Assembly (NCBI GenBank): GCA_015179125.1
Contig: WHVA01000046.1
Span: 248,001 to 312,000, forward strand
Direction: 5' to 3'
Source of the DNA: Gautieria morchelliformis
Lineage: Eukaryota; Basidiomycota; Agaricomycetes; Gomphales; Gomphaceae
DNA: 64,000 nucleotides
The notes under the pieces are model-generated. The model searched no databases, was not told the origin of the DNA, and saw nothing but the letters and a program-made list of their open reading frames with translations. Shown here piece after piece: positions 1-10,309 of this stretch. The translations under genes and the position numbers were made by a program. Every line of letters starts with the position of its first letter. The first letter of the stretch is position 1.

Positions 1-1
1 G

Positions 2-685
2 AGGGCTCACGCCATCGACCACGAGACGGCAGAGGCCCTGAACAAACAGGTGCAGGCTGCGCTGCACCGAAGTACGCTGACGCGCAACAAGCACAATCAG
101 CTGGCATCGCAGCTTGACAACGCCGTCGCCGCCCTAATGGAAATCGGCAAGGAACTCCACCAGGCGGAGGAGGTCAGGCTGCAGGACGCAGCCACGCTGG
201 AGGATGTCCAGAAAGCACTCCGCCCACACGGGGAACGCAACGCAACTCGTCCGAGCTCGCGACAGTCCGCAGCCAACGAACGCAGTCGCGACGTGGAAGA
301 CCCGTGCCGAAAGGAGCGAGACAAGCAGCGAATGCCGCCGCCAGCCGTCCCGGTCGAACAGGACGTAAGGTTCGGGAACGAACCTCAAGAACAACCGGCT
401 GCCCCAACGGACAGCCGTAAAACGATCCAACAGATCGTTAGGGATCAGGTCGCCTCAGAGCCTGACTCCGAAACAACGACCGAGAGCTTAGAGCTCGAAG
501 TTGCACACTGGCAGCGTAAAGAAGCCACAGCTGCGCGCCGCCACACACGGGCACTCGAGCTACTAGCGAAGAACGCTGAAGAGACAGTGGCCCACAGCCA
601 CACCACTCAGCTGCCCGACGAGCAGCTCACGCAAGCCATACAGGACGCATGGCAAGCACGCGCAGCCTACAACAGCAGGCTATGA
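2..685 (+). CDS. 5'-open coiled-coil ORF upstream of gag
   Basis: An open frame runs from the window edge to a stop at 685 (about 228 codons visible); the true start lies outside. The protein is polar, rich in Ala, Glu, Gln and Arg, and has heptad-like segments near both ends that suggest coiled coil. I recognise no domain. It lies about 200 bp upstream of gag in the same orientation, so it may be the N-terminal part of the Gag precursor or a separate leader ORF. No catalytic motif is visible. Confidence 0.45.
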   Translation, partial: RAHAIDHETAEALNKQVQAALHRSTLTRNKHNQLASQLDNAVAALMEIGKELHQAEEVRLQDAATLEDVQKALRPHGERNATRPSSRQSAANERSRDVEDPCRKERDKQRMPPPAVPVEQDVRFGNEPQEQPAAPTDSRKTIQQIVRDQVASEPDSETTTESLELEVAHWQRKEATAARRHTRALELLAKNAEETVAHSHTTQLPDEQLTQAIQDAWQARAAYNSRL

Positions 686-891
686 ATCTGCAACGCAGGA
701 CTGACTGGGGACACCAGGCACAAAACGCCCCCGGAACCGAGAGCACAGAATGCTCCCGATCCCGAGCCCGATCCGGGCCCAGGGCCCGTCAGGGCATATA
801 ACAGCCTGCCCCGCGCAGCATCACAACCGCGGAGCGATCCACGGCCCCAACGGAAGGCCAGGGAATCCCTGACCAGGCCGATGTCGTACCA

Positions 892-2328
892 ATGGAGCTG
901 TACGACAGGATCACACGGATGATCCGCGTGGCGTTAGCAGATGCCACGGACACAGACCCGGAGAAGTCTGTGCTAGGGAAAGCCGGCGTAAAATTGGCAC
1001 ACCCCGAGCCATATGCCGGGGGATCAGACCTAGAAGAATTTGAAATCTTTGTGGCAGCCATCCTACGATGGCTAAAACTGAATTGCCTCCTAGGACCAAC
1101 CAGCATAGACATGCAGGTCAGCTATGTGGGCACTCATCTCACCAGCGAAGCCCAAGAGTGGTTCCTGCGAAACGTTGAATGCTTCGATCGCCAGGTCCGC
1201 AGCTGGACACTGGAAACCGTGATGCAAGGCCTTCAAAAAAGGTTCCTGCACACACTGACGTACCATCACGCATCGAATAAATTCGATGCGGTCATGCAAG
1301 GCATGAAAACCGTTCAGGAGATGCTGAACGAGCTCACGAAATACGCGGCACGTATGATACAGCCGCCAGATGAGTACACGTTCCGGAGACGGTTCGTATC
1401 GGTGCTGCACGAAACGCTGCGCAATGAGGTCCTCAAAAAGGGCTATAATGCCGAGAGCAGCTCAATAGAGCAACTCTTCGAGACGGCCCGGATGATCGAG
1501 GAGGAATCCCGATACAACATGGGGATGCGCCGCGCAGGAAGCGCAGCAGCAACGGCAAGCGCTGCCTGGCTCACAGGGAGCAAGCCGTTGACACAAACGG
1601 GCCTGACCAGGCCCAGCCTGTTCGCAAGAAGCGGAACAGGACAATGGCTACCGCCCTCACGCCCAGCACAAGCTGGACACCTGCCTGAAGCTAAACAGCC
1701 TCAAGCGTCAGGGTCGTCCTCACGGCCTGCCCCACCGACGAAAACGTCGGGCCGACCTAATGATAGGCCCAGCGGCAGCCAAAGCAACACCACATGCTTT
1801 GAATGCGGCCAACCTGGCCACAAGAAGGCAGAGTGCCCCCGGCTTAGGTCCGGTATAAGGACAGTGGCCGTGAGGCACGACAGTGATGCCAAGGATCCGG
1901 AGACGGATCTCGGTCAAAATTCTCTTCAACAAATTGACGAAGAGGGGGAGGGTGATCCCCAACCCAACGACACTCCGGACAACGGAGATGCGCCCACTGA
2001 AGAATGGGACCCAGAGCCATCCCAATACTATGAATGGGACGAGGAGGTGGAAGACACCACATACAGGTCCAGCATGATTAGATTCGCACTGGAAGACGAA
2101 ACCGCCACGAAGGTTATGGCGGCACGCACGTCGGTCACGCCAGACAAGGCAGCCGAGCCGGTGTATCACCACCGAAGCAAACACAGGACGCGGCCAACGC
2201 ATCCGCGCAATGAGAACCATACCCTATCAGGGTACTGGGAAATAAACGGCGTAAAAGCCCACTGCCTGCTAGATACAGCAGTGAAGGGATACTGCTGTCC
2301 CCCGAATTCACGCGAGCTACAGGGATGA
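892..2328 (+). pseudogene. Ty3/gypsy Gag with CCHC zinc knuckle, frameshifted into protease
   Basis: The 478-codon frame has a Retrotrans_gag-type capsid region at about residues 35-220 (hydrophobic helices including SEAQEWF and a following YAARMIQPPDEYTFRRRFV stretch). A zinc knuckle CFECGQPGHKKAEC lies near residue 302 (CX2CX4HX4C), followed by an acidic linker. The capsid would assemble virus-like particles and the knuckle binds element RNA. The frame enters the protease active site near 2270 (LLDTA instead of the usual D-S/T-G), then shifts and stops at 2328. The ATG at 892 was chosen as the first in frame before the capsid homology. Confidence 0.8.
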
Positions 2329-2671
2329 AGACATTCTCCCGGAGCAACCAATCGCGCTGCAGCTAGCCTGCATAGGCAGCCGTTCCACGATCAATTATGG
2401 AACGAACATGACCATCAAATTTGGTCGTGGGACATACGACGAATATTTTGACGTAGCAAATGTCGAATATTACGACGCGATCTTAGGGACACTGTTCCTA
2501 AGGAGGTTCGGCATAACCCTGGACTTCTCGAGCCCAGGGACAATTCGCAAGGGAAACGAAGTGATCCCCACGGGCAAGGTCTCATTCCACGACGACGAAT
2601 TGACAAACGAGGACAAAGGGCCACGGGTGAGCAGGATCACCCAGGCACCGAAGCCAAACCTGGCTCATTGA
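2329..2671 (+). pseudogene. Retropepsin-like protease remnant (gypsy 1)
   Basis: Protease homology continues from the gag frame through two further frames. One reads about 2285-2335; another reads from about 2330 through 2671 and contains the typical C-terminal retropepsin pattern YYDAILGTLFLRRFGI (the conserved I-L-G strand). At least two frameshifts separate the active-site aspartate from this segment, so no active protease can be made. Between 2671 and 2886 is a linker with no recognisable domain. Confidence 0.7.
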
Positions 2672-2885
2672 AGCCAGGAGGACGAGTCGCAGGACGACTC
2701 GTCCTGAACTCACCCTCCAGCCGTAGGGAGAGACGCTCTCACCTAACAGTGAACACGATGGGAAGGAAGAAAGCGGGCCCGCACGCCGCGGGACCTGATA
2801 GACGCCAACAGCGCCTAACGGCTTCTAAGCCAACCGCTACCATCATCCTCACGGATGATGACCTTCCTCGCCTCCGCGAGGAAGG

Positions 2886-3851
2886 ATGGAACGAATCACT
2901 GACCTAGTCAGTGGAATTCCATTAGAACTCCCACCACTACGGGAGATCGACCATGAGATCAACCTCATCGATCCCAACAAGCACATGCGGTATCGACTAC
3001 CGAAATGCCCCGAACACTTCCGAGAGGAACTGTCGGCTAAGATAGAACGATACACCACTGCAAAGTGGTGGATTCCGGCAGTAGCGCAGCAGGCAGTGCC
3101 CATGCTGTGTGTGCCGAAGAAGAACGGTACATTGAGAACCGTCTTTGATCTGCACCAGCAGAACGAGAACACGGTGAAGGACGTCAGCCCTTCCCGGATC
3201 AAGATATCATATGCAGCGACATGGCTCACTGCCGATATCAACAAAACTCGATATGTCAGAAGCATACGAGCAGATCCGGATTCATCCGGATCACATAGCA
3301 AAGACAGCCTTTGCCACGATCCTTGGCACCTTCAGGAGCCAGGTGATACAGATGGGGGACTGTAACGCCCCATCAACATTCCAACGGCTGATGACGGCCA
3401 TTTTCCACAACTGTATAGGTCCTTCGTCCATGTATACATGGACGACATCTTCATATTCTCGCTCTCAATACAAGAGCATGAAGAGCACCTCTATATCGTC
3501 TTTGACAGACTGAGGAAGAATCACCTCTTTCTGAGCAAGAAAAAGGTGGACCTCTACTCCATCCGAATGGAGTGTCTCGGCCATATGATCGATGGCCGAG
3601 GGGTACATGGCGACGAGGACAAGATGCAATGCATCCGCAAGTGGCGCAGGCCACGGACGTTCAACGACGTCCAGTGTTTCCTCAGGCTGGTACAGTATCT
3701 GGCACACTACATGCCGGATGTTAGCGCATATACCACCCCGCTATCGGGCTGTGCGCGTAATAACCGTCCATTCAATGGACACCACTACTCGACAAATGCT
3801 GGCAAAGCATTAAGGCGTTGGCCTGTAAGGCCCCGATCCTGCGTCCAGTAG
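2886..3851 (+). pseudogene. Reverse transcriptase domain, multiply frameshifted (gypsy 1)
   Basis: Three overlapping frames share one RT domain. The first (2886-3365) gives the fingers region with PPLREIDHEI, VPKKNGTLRTV and NENTVKDV. The second (3211-3513) gives MSEAYEQIRIHP and GDCNAPSTFQRLMTAIF. The third (3438-3851) begins at the catalytic box YMDDIFIFS (YXDD family) and continues through the thumb. The motifs occur in the order expected of gypsy RT, so the family is certain; the two frame changes show that the copy is dead. Confidence 0.88.
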
Positions 3852-4260
3852 ACGCAAGGTGCCCAGAGCCATCTGGGTGATCACCGACGGATCAAAAGCC
3901 GGCGTCGGTGCGGTCTACGGCCAAGGTCCTGACTGGAAAACTTGTCGACCAGCCGGCTTCTTGTCAAAGAAGTTCAGCCTTGCTCAGCAACACTACCAGA
4001 CTCACGAGCACGAGACGATCGAGGTGCTCGAGGCTCTCATGAAATGGGAGGACAAATGCTGGGGCGAAGGTTCACCCTCGTCACAGACCACAAAGGGCTC
4101 GATACTTCGAGACCCAGAAGAGCCTATCTGACCGACAGGTCAGATGGTGGGAGTTTCTCTCCCGGTTCAATTTCAACACCATTCATGTTGACGGTATAGA
4201 GAACAAGGTAGCGGACTGCCTGTCGCGCTACTACGAGAGCGACACGAGTGATGACAATAC
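3852..4260 (+). pseudogene. RNase H domain remnant (gypsy 1)
   Basis: A frame from 3859 reads WVITDGSKAGVGAVYGQG, the first catalytic Asp of a gypsy RNase H, followed by GFLSKKFSLAQQHYQTHEHETIEVLEAL with the catalytic Glu. The next motif (TDHKGL) is present but in another frame at about 4082-4100. The connecting sequence to 4260, including VADCLSRYYES, follows in shifted frames. In an intact element this domain degrades the RNA strand of the RNA:DNA hybrid. Confidence 0.75.
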
Positions 4261-4511
4261 CCGGACCATGTCTTCGTGAATGCGGATGCGCGTTTAGACC
4301 CGGACGGCAAGTTATTGCCCACTGACCGGTATGTCGAGTTGCGAACAGCAGCGACAAGACGCTCTAAACGCCTCGCTGAGAAGACAGAGGCGAGAGTAAC
4401 GGAAGCCGCCGCATTAAACGAGGGCTCGCCAGAGCCCGCAAACGTCGCCGCGTCCCGCGACGATGACGATGACGTCAGAGCCATCGCCGCAGGAAATGAC
4501 GGTGCGCCCCT

Positions 4512-5754
4512 GTGCCAGGTCGTCAGCAAGGCGTAGACCTGTCTAAGGTCCTACGAGACGCGTACCACAGGGACACCATGTTCACAAAGATCATGGCGCA
4601 CCCAGACGCGCACCCGAGATTCGGGATCCGGGACGGGCTGACCTGGACTAAGAATCAGCTCAAACGAGATGTCATTGCCGTCCCCCGCTCTGTTCTTCAA
4701 GGGGGAAGGAAGCTGATCGAAATTATCATCAATCGGGCACATCAGATAGTCGGCCACTACGGCCATCTGAAGACTTCGAACTACGTTGAAGAGCATATTG
4801 GTGGCGGGCATGAGCCCAGACATAGAAGCGTTCTGCACATTGTGCGCAAGGTGTCAGATGATGAAAACCGGGCCACAACGGCCCAAAGGCCTACTACACA
4901 GCCTACCCATTCCAGATAGGCTGTGGCAGTCGATTGGCATCGACTTCATGGGGCCCCTGCCCAAATCCAACGACTGTGACTACCTGATGGTAGTCATCGA
5001 CCGACTAACGTTGCTCATACACCTCGTACCAACCACAACGAGAGTGTCAGCCAAGGGAGTAGCCTGGCTGTTTCTGAAGGAGGTCATTCGACTCCACGGA
5101 GTTCCCGACTCCATCATCTCAGACAGAGACTCGAAGTTCACGTCGATCTTCTGGCGTGAACTAGAGTGACTCATGGGGACTAAGCTCCTCATGTCAACTG
5201 CCTTCCATCCCCAAACGGATGGAGCAACCGAGCGGGCAAACAGCTCGATCGGTCAGATATTGCGTGCGGTCGTCAGAGACGATCAGAAGGATTGGGCATT
5301 GAAATGCCCAATGGTTGAGGTCGCCCTCAACAGCAACGTCAGCGCAACCACAGGGTTCGCCCCTTTCGAGCTGAACCACGGCTATATGCCGCGGATAGAC
5401 CTCCCCATAGCCGTGGACACCCCGTTCAAGGGGGTAGCTCGGTTCGCACATCAGGCAAAATGGAACCTGATGGCGGCACACGATGCAATCATAGAGCATC
5501 GAGTGACGCAAACGTTTCATGCAGACAAGAAACGTACGGCGAGCGACAGGTACGCGGCCAACGACCGTGTCTACCTGTCGACACAAAACCTAACTCTCCC
5601 GAAAGGAAGAGCCAGAAAGCTAGTCCCGCAGTACATCGGACCGTACCGTGTCGTCGAGGCTCACAACGATGCCTCGACGGTGACCCTCGATCTTCCCGAC
5701 GAACTGAAAAGCCGTCGTATTTCACCGGTCTTCCATTCCAGCCTCATACGGTGA
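4512..5754 (+). pseudogene. Integrase with zinc-binding and D,D,E core, broken (gypsy 1)
   Basis: The N-terminal HHCC zinc domain is split over two frames: H-X-G-H-Y-G-H at about 4740-4765 and CTLCARCQMMKTG at about 4833-4872. The catalytic core reads IDFMGPLPKSNDCDYLMVVIDR, HGVPDSIISDRDSKFTSIFW and, after an in-frame TGA at about 5167, FHPQTDGATERANSSIGQ, giving the expected D, D and E positions. The region to 5754 is the integrase C-terminal domain. It would insert element cDNA into chromatin. The frameshift near 4800 and the TGA inactivate it. Confidence 0.85.
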
Positions 5755-5775
5755 TACGAGGCTAACAACGACGAA

Positions 5776-6010
5776 TTGTTCCCTCGTCGTGAGGCCAAGT
5801 CATTCTATGACTTCGGAGCAAATGACAACGAGGAGTGGCTCATCGACAAGATTATCGCACATCGATGGATAAACTCGATGGACCTGGAGTTACAGGTCCG
5901 TTGGACCCTAGGTGACGTGACATGGGAACCCATGTCATCCTGCAAGGACCTTGAAGCCCTAGATAGCTATCTAGAGCTTCGGGGGGTGGGAAAGCCACGC
6001 GACCTCCCCA
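5776..6010 (+). pseudogene. C-terminal chromodomain of gypsy 1 integrase
   Basis: EEWLIDKIIAHRWINSMDLELQVRW followed by TWEPMSSCKDLEALDSYLE matches the three-strand-plus-helix chromodomain pattern (W-X-V-E-K-I start, YLVKW-like middle, TWEP motif). Chromodomains at the integrase tail steer chromoviruses to heterochromatin. It follows the integrase frame across one stop at 5752-5754. Confidence 0.75.
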
Positions 6011-6104
6011 GACGCGCTGGCCACAGCGCGGTTAAATTTTCGCCTCGGATCTTTCCGAGTGCGCATCGCTTCTTGGAAGCAACCACCATCATCTACCCAC
6101 GAAG

Positions 6105-8059
6105 ATGATGCCCCCCAAAGATGGGATGGACGTTGATCTGTCAACGTCCACAACGCGAACAATGGCCCCGAGACAGGGGGCCGCAGACATTCTCCGTGCT
6201 CCAATAGACCAGGAGCACTGGATTATCATGGGATGGGAGGACGCCCTTGCCATCGTCCACCCGGACGATTGCGCAACATGCGCAGACTACGCCACGCACC
6301 TTAGGGCCGCGACCAGCACCTGCAAGGTCAAATTGCGGGATGAAGACATCGGCGACGCCGTCAATGCCGCTTGGGGATGGCTCCCAAGGGGCATCGCACG
6401 TGACGCGCGAGAAGAGCCCCTCCGGGACATCCACGACCTTAAAAAAGAGGTCAAGGAGCTGGAACGCGCGGTCGAGGACCGCGACGATGCGCTCGCAACC
6501 GAGCGCGCCAGGATCAAGGAACTGGAGCAACAGCTGAGCGCAGCCCAGCTCCAGGTTACCCTGGTCCACGCTGCCTCAAAAAGGCCGCGACATGACCCGG
6601 CCATGGCCCCAGTGGCCAGGCCATCCTCACCTCGCGCAACGGCGCCGTTGCCGGCGCGCGCAACATCGGGGCTAGCGTCCCGATTGTCGGTGCCGACCCC
6701 GACAACGACAACGATGGAAGGGCAGAGCACGCCTTCCGACTCTGCGTACGGCGTCCCCGATGGATGGAGTCCGACTCATCCGTCTGGAAGACGTATGACC
6801 CCGAACGGGCACAGAGGCTGGCAGAGCAGCCAAAGAAAAAGCGCAAGAAATTGCGCGGCTCCCCCCACACCGTCAATGGGCTAGCCATTGCGAAGGAAAG
6901 CGCGATTAGCGCTTACCTAGCGGCGTCATCGTCACACACCGTCAACGACCCCGCCATTCAGCGGCGGGTAGCACAGATCGAGGCCCAGTACATCGGGCCT
7001 GGCGTGGCCCTGCCTCCGCCGGTGGGGACAGTTCACCCTCCCTACCCGGGGGAGGGAGTGATCATACCACTCGGAGACCCACCGATCTCCGAGACGGGCC
7101 TCCTACCACGGCTGGTAGGAAAGGCCCAACAGCGTCATACTCAATGGTACGACGTCTGCCCGCTCGACGACCCACGCTTCGTCGAACTCATAGTGTGGGC
7201 AAAAGAAACACTGCAGCTCGCGCGTACGCGCGAGATGATCGGCGTATTCAAACGCATCGAGTGCAAACAACACGCTCGCAATCCCAAAAGGGATTGTCTC
7301 GTGATAGCGGGCAGTACCCCACACGACATCGCGGCCATTCTGAAGGGTTGGATACACAACCCTGAAGGGATCCCATCCACCATCCGTGACAACGCGGATG
7401 GAACCTTCAACCTAGACGACATGGACATCTGGATGTGGTTGAAGGCCCTTGCGCCCCGGGTCAAAGGGGTCGCATCACCACTCAGGGCAAGGCTACTCGA
7501 CCTCTTCAGTTCGACAGACCAATGGTCGAGCCTCGTCGACGCCAGGGAAGTGCTGATGCCCCAGAGCACCACCCTGCGGCCCTCAATCACGGGCCCATTC
7601 CCTGTGGAGGGCCGAGCCGGCCCTGACATCCCACTCGCGGAGATCGCGAGATGGTTGGCCCGCTACGCGGGAGTCACTCGCGAGCGAGTGGCGCGCATTG
7701 AACACTATGTTCAACGCAGCATCACCGGCGCGGCATTCAGTGCCACCGCTCGCGAGGGCCAACAAAAGGTCATCGAGACCAGCCACGTGAGGGCCGCAGT
7801 GCCGCGACCCCTCACTCACGCCCAGCTCGACCGAGAGCTGGCGCGCTTCCGGCCCCCTCCCCGGCCGTTGAGGCCATGCTCCGCGAGGACATGGGCCCCA
7901 GCACCCAAGCAGATACCGCCGCTAGTGGTGAGGCCGACCAGCCTCACCCAATCACCACCGATGACGCGGAGGTGCCCCCGGAGGAGTCACGTGCTCCCCG
8001 GCCCCGTACGACAACGACGTCATTGTATCGGCCACTCTAGAGGACTCCCTCATGGATGA
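6105..8059 (+). pseudogene. Large extra ORF downstream of pol (gypsy 1 ORF3), one frameshift
   Basis: Two overlapping frames, 6105-6884 and 6764-8059, appear to be one gene of about 640 codons broken by a frameshift near 6760. The first half has a coiled coil near residues 105-150 (DLKKEVKELERAVEDRDDALATERARIKELEQQ, heptad-like) and a Pro/Ala/Ser-rich linker. The second half is a compact-looking region with a KKKRKK basic cluster near its start and many Trp/Leu helices. No transmembrane segment or signal peptide is evident, so it does not look like an envelope glycoprotein despite its position between pol and the 3' LTR. I recognise no domain; the function is unknown. Confidence 0.6.
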
Positions 8060-8096
8060 CCTCTATGAGTAGTAGTTAACCCCTATAGTTGTTTAT

Positions 8097-8283
8097 AGAG
8101 GGGGAGGGTGTAAATAACCCGTGTATCTACATGTACAATAGTTATTACATAATCCCAGTGGGCCCCTTAGGGACCCACTGTATAGTTTATGCGTGGGAAC
8201 TGGCTAGATGTGTGGGAACTGGCTAGCAGTCCCCATCGCATCTTACCCTTACACTGTCACTACGTAGCATCAGAATACCACAC
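8097..8283 (+). repeat. Polypurine tract and putative 3' LTR of gypsy 1
   Basis: A purine run AGAGGGGGAGGG at 8097-8108 directly precedes TGTAAATAACCC, the usual arrangement of polypurine tract and LTR starting with TG. The LTR probably ends at an ACA near 8283 (about 175 bp). It contains an imperfect hairpin (8157-8180) and a 15-bp word GTGGGAACTGGCTAG repeated with a 19-bp period at 8193 and 8212. Without the 5' copy the exact end is uncertain. Confidence 0.5.
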
Positions 8284-8880
8284 ATTGGTCAAGTTCTGTC
8301 GTGCTCTTGTGACTTAAGGCTTAAGATAGACATCCTTTACACCCTTGATGCCATGTAATACATGGGTTGCTTTGCTCCTGACATTGTTTCGAAAGCAGAA
8401 GTGCAGAAGTAGAGTGAACGTGATGAAGCGAATGGAACTTGTGGAAGTGCTTCCAGAGATGGAAGTGGAATGGAGGTGGAGCTCAGAGCAGGGTCAGAAC
8501 TTGATAAGGGGGCATCCCCTGACACATATTCATCCATGGTATGTTCTCATTTCATCATGAGCTAAGTTTAGATGTCTCAAATGTTTTCTTTTACCAAAGA
8601 TTCCACAGCAGGATGAGGGTCAAGGCCAGGGTTATTGCAGTGCAAGTTGGGACATGCACCAGGAGCATGTTCTATTTTTATAGAAAACATGACAGATTCT
8701 CTGTTGGAGTAATTTGAGGGCATCTGGAGAATACACTGTAACATCTAGCTTTGTAACAGAGGGCCTACAATGCTCTTTTTGTTCATCTGTTGTGATAGAG
8801 ATTTTGACAAAGAACATTACAGGAGAGTTATGAGGATTTTGAGACTTGAGTCCCAACTATAATTGAATCTTTTAAATTTG
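8284..8880. other. Intergenic, no gene seen
   Basis: AT-leaning sequence with short frames only. A purine-biased stretch rich in GGAAGTGGAA-like words lies at about 8400-8490. No domain, tRNA or clear repeat boundary is visible. Confidence 0.5.
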
Positions 8881-9975
8881 CAGTGTGTATTAACCCGTGA
8901 AAAAGTGCAAGTGCTTCTGCAGCATTAGGTCTCCTCTGAGTTTCATCGTGTGTAATGATATCAATCAGATGCTTGCATGGTGGGTAACTCAACAGGATAG
9001 AAGCAGGGCTTTGGGGATCCTTGAGATACAATGTGAGACATTGTCAACTAGCATAAAGCAAGAGCAAAGCGGCACTACTAACCACATTTGCAGTAGCTGT
9101 TATATGATCCCTCAAAAGGGCACCCACAGCATAAACATCACAGGAGAAGAGATTGACAGGGTCATCCTTGAGGAGCTCTGGCGCCAGCACTTTGGGATGG
9201 AAGCGTATTTCATCTGGGTGCCGTATGGCATCGTCCTCCGTGCACACGATGTGCGACTCGCCAAAGTCAATCATGATGAAGGTGTACTTGGCTCCACATG
9301 GACCGAAATCTCTTGGTGTCGAGTCGAACGGGCCAGAGGTGTTGCCTGCAAGCATGTTCATGACTACGTTCAAATTGTGGAGATCCTGTTCCAGTGCTTT
9401 GTACTAAAGGTGTTATTATAAGCAGACAGATGGGACTCACGCCGTGGATTATCCCCTTCTGGTGCATGAACACTAGACCCTGTGTCATTGTGGTGGTGAA
9501 TCTGCTTAGCCCCGGAAAACAGGGTATGAAGCTTATTCACCTCAAAGAGCTGTCACACATATTCAAGATATTCCTCGATGGATGCACATCGCTCCAAGTT
9601 ACTAGTTCCCCATTTGGGAGTTACAATGATTACCACTCCCTCCCATCAAGGACCTCCAAGAGAGGGATGGTGTGATTCCGGGGGTCTGCACGTAGCAGTG
9701 CAGATGACAGGCATTGAATAACTTTGAGTTCCATGATTGAGGCGGGAACAGCCTTGAGAATGACCCTGCGGCCAAGCGACTCGAGCGCGGGGTGCACGTA
9801 GGGCATCTAGGGCGTGACTCTTTTGATCAGAGTGCGTTGTGAACGAACAGAGCATCCCTATACCGGAAACAGTGTGCCTGCAATGTTTTCCCATTCTAGG
9901 AATGCTTTGAATCTGTCGTGGATGAAGCAGAACGCCACATCATACTGTGGATGAAAGGGATCCTGAGGTGCTTTC
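8880..9975 (-). pseudogene. Basidiomycete-type protein kinase pseudogene
   Basis: Read on the minus strand. N-lobe sequence lies at about 9970-9640 (DVAFCFIHDRFKAFLEWENIAG, then RRVILKAVPASIMELKVIQC). The catalytic core follows with GLVFMHQKGIIHG, an intron at 9386-9440, then DLHNLNVVMN. Together these give the HGD...N catalytic loop. Next come the metal-binding IDFGES, the APELL motif with DVYAVGALL, and the C-terminal TQRRPNAAEALALF. A second intron fits 9480-9540. Both introns have GT-AG ends and close the frame. A one-base frameshift just after PLLEVLDGREW (about 9640) and a TGA where EYLEYV continues (about 9556) break it. Family: fungal Ser/Thr-type kinases with a shortened N-lobe. Confidence 0.75.
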
Positions 9976-10309
9976 CTAGGTATGGCAGAGTAGTCCTGGT
10001 ATATGGAACGGTATGCTTCCAAAGCAGGATATGCCGGCGTGTAGCCACGAGAATGAAGATATGACTCGCAGTGCAGCTACACCTTTCGAAAGAGTTCGAC
10101 GTTGATCAAGGAACTTCAATGTCAGAAGATCAGCGTTGAAGTTGTAACTAGATTCATTGCACAGTAAAAACTTGTCAATCGTATCCCATGTTTCTTCCAG
10201 GAGAGGAAACTCTAAGCTCGAAGTCATATGCATAAGCGTTCCGAGCCTTGTCATTCTCCTCACCCTTACATGCTTGTCTAAGCTCTGGGTGAGTGATCCA
10301 GCAGCAGTC

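Larger units (their letters stand above)
1..8283 (+). mobile_element. Ty3/gypsy chromovirus, 5' end outside window, decayed
   Basis: An LTR retrotransposon read left to right: unknown coiled-coil ORF, gag with zinc knuckle, aspartic protease, reverse transcriptase, RNase H, integrase, chromodomain, an extra ORF, polypurine tract and 3' LTR. The order RT-RNase H-integrase plus a C-terminal chromodomain defines the chromovirus branch of Ty3/gypsy. The coding part has at least six frameshifts and internal stops, so the copy cannot make a working polyprotein. The 5' LTR lies left of the window. Confidence 0.9.

Noticed and set aside
6105-8059. Reading the extra gypsy ORF as an envelope gene
   Set aside because: No signal peptide, fusion peptide or transmembrane segment is visible; position alone is not enough.
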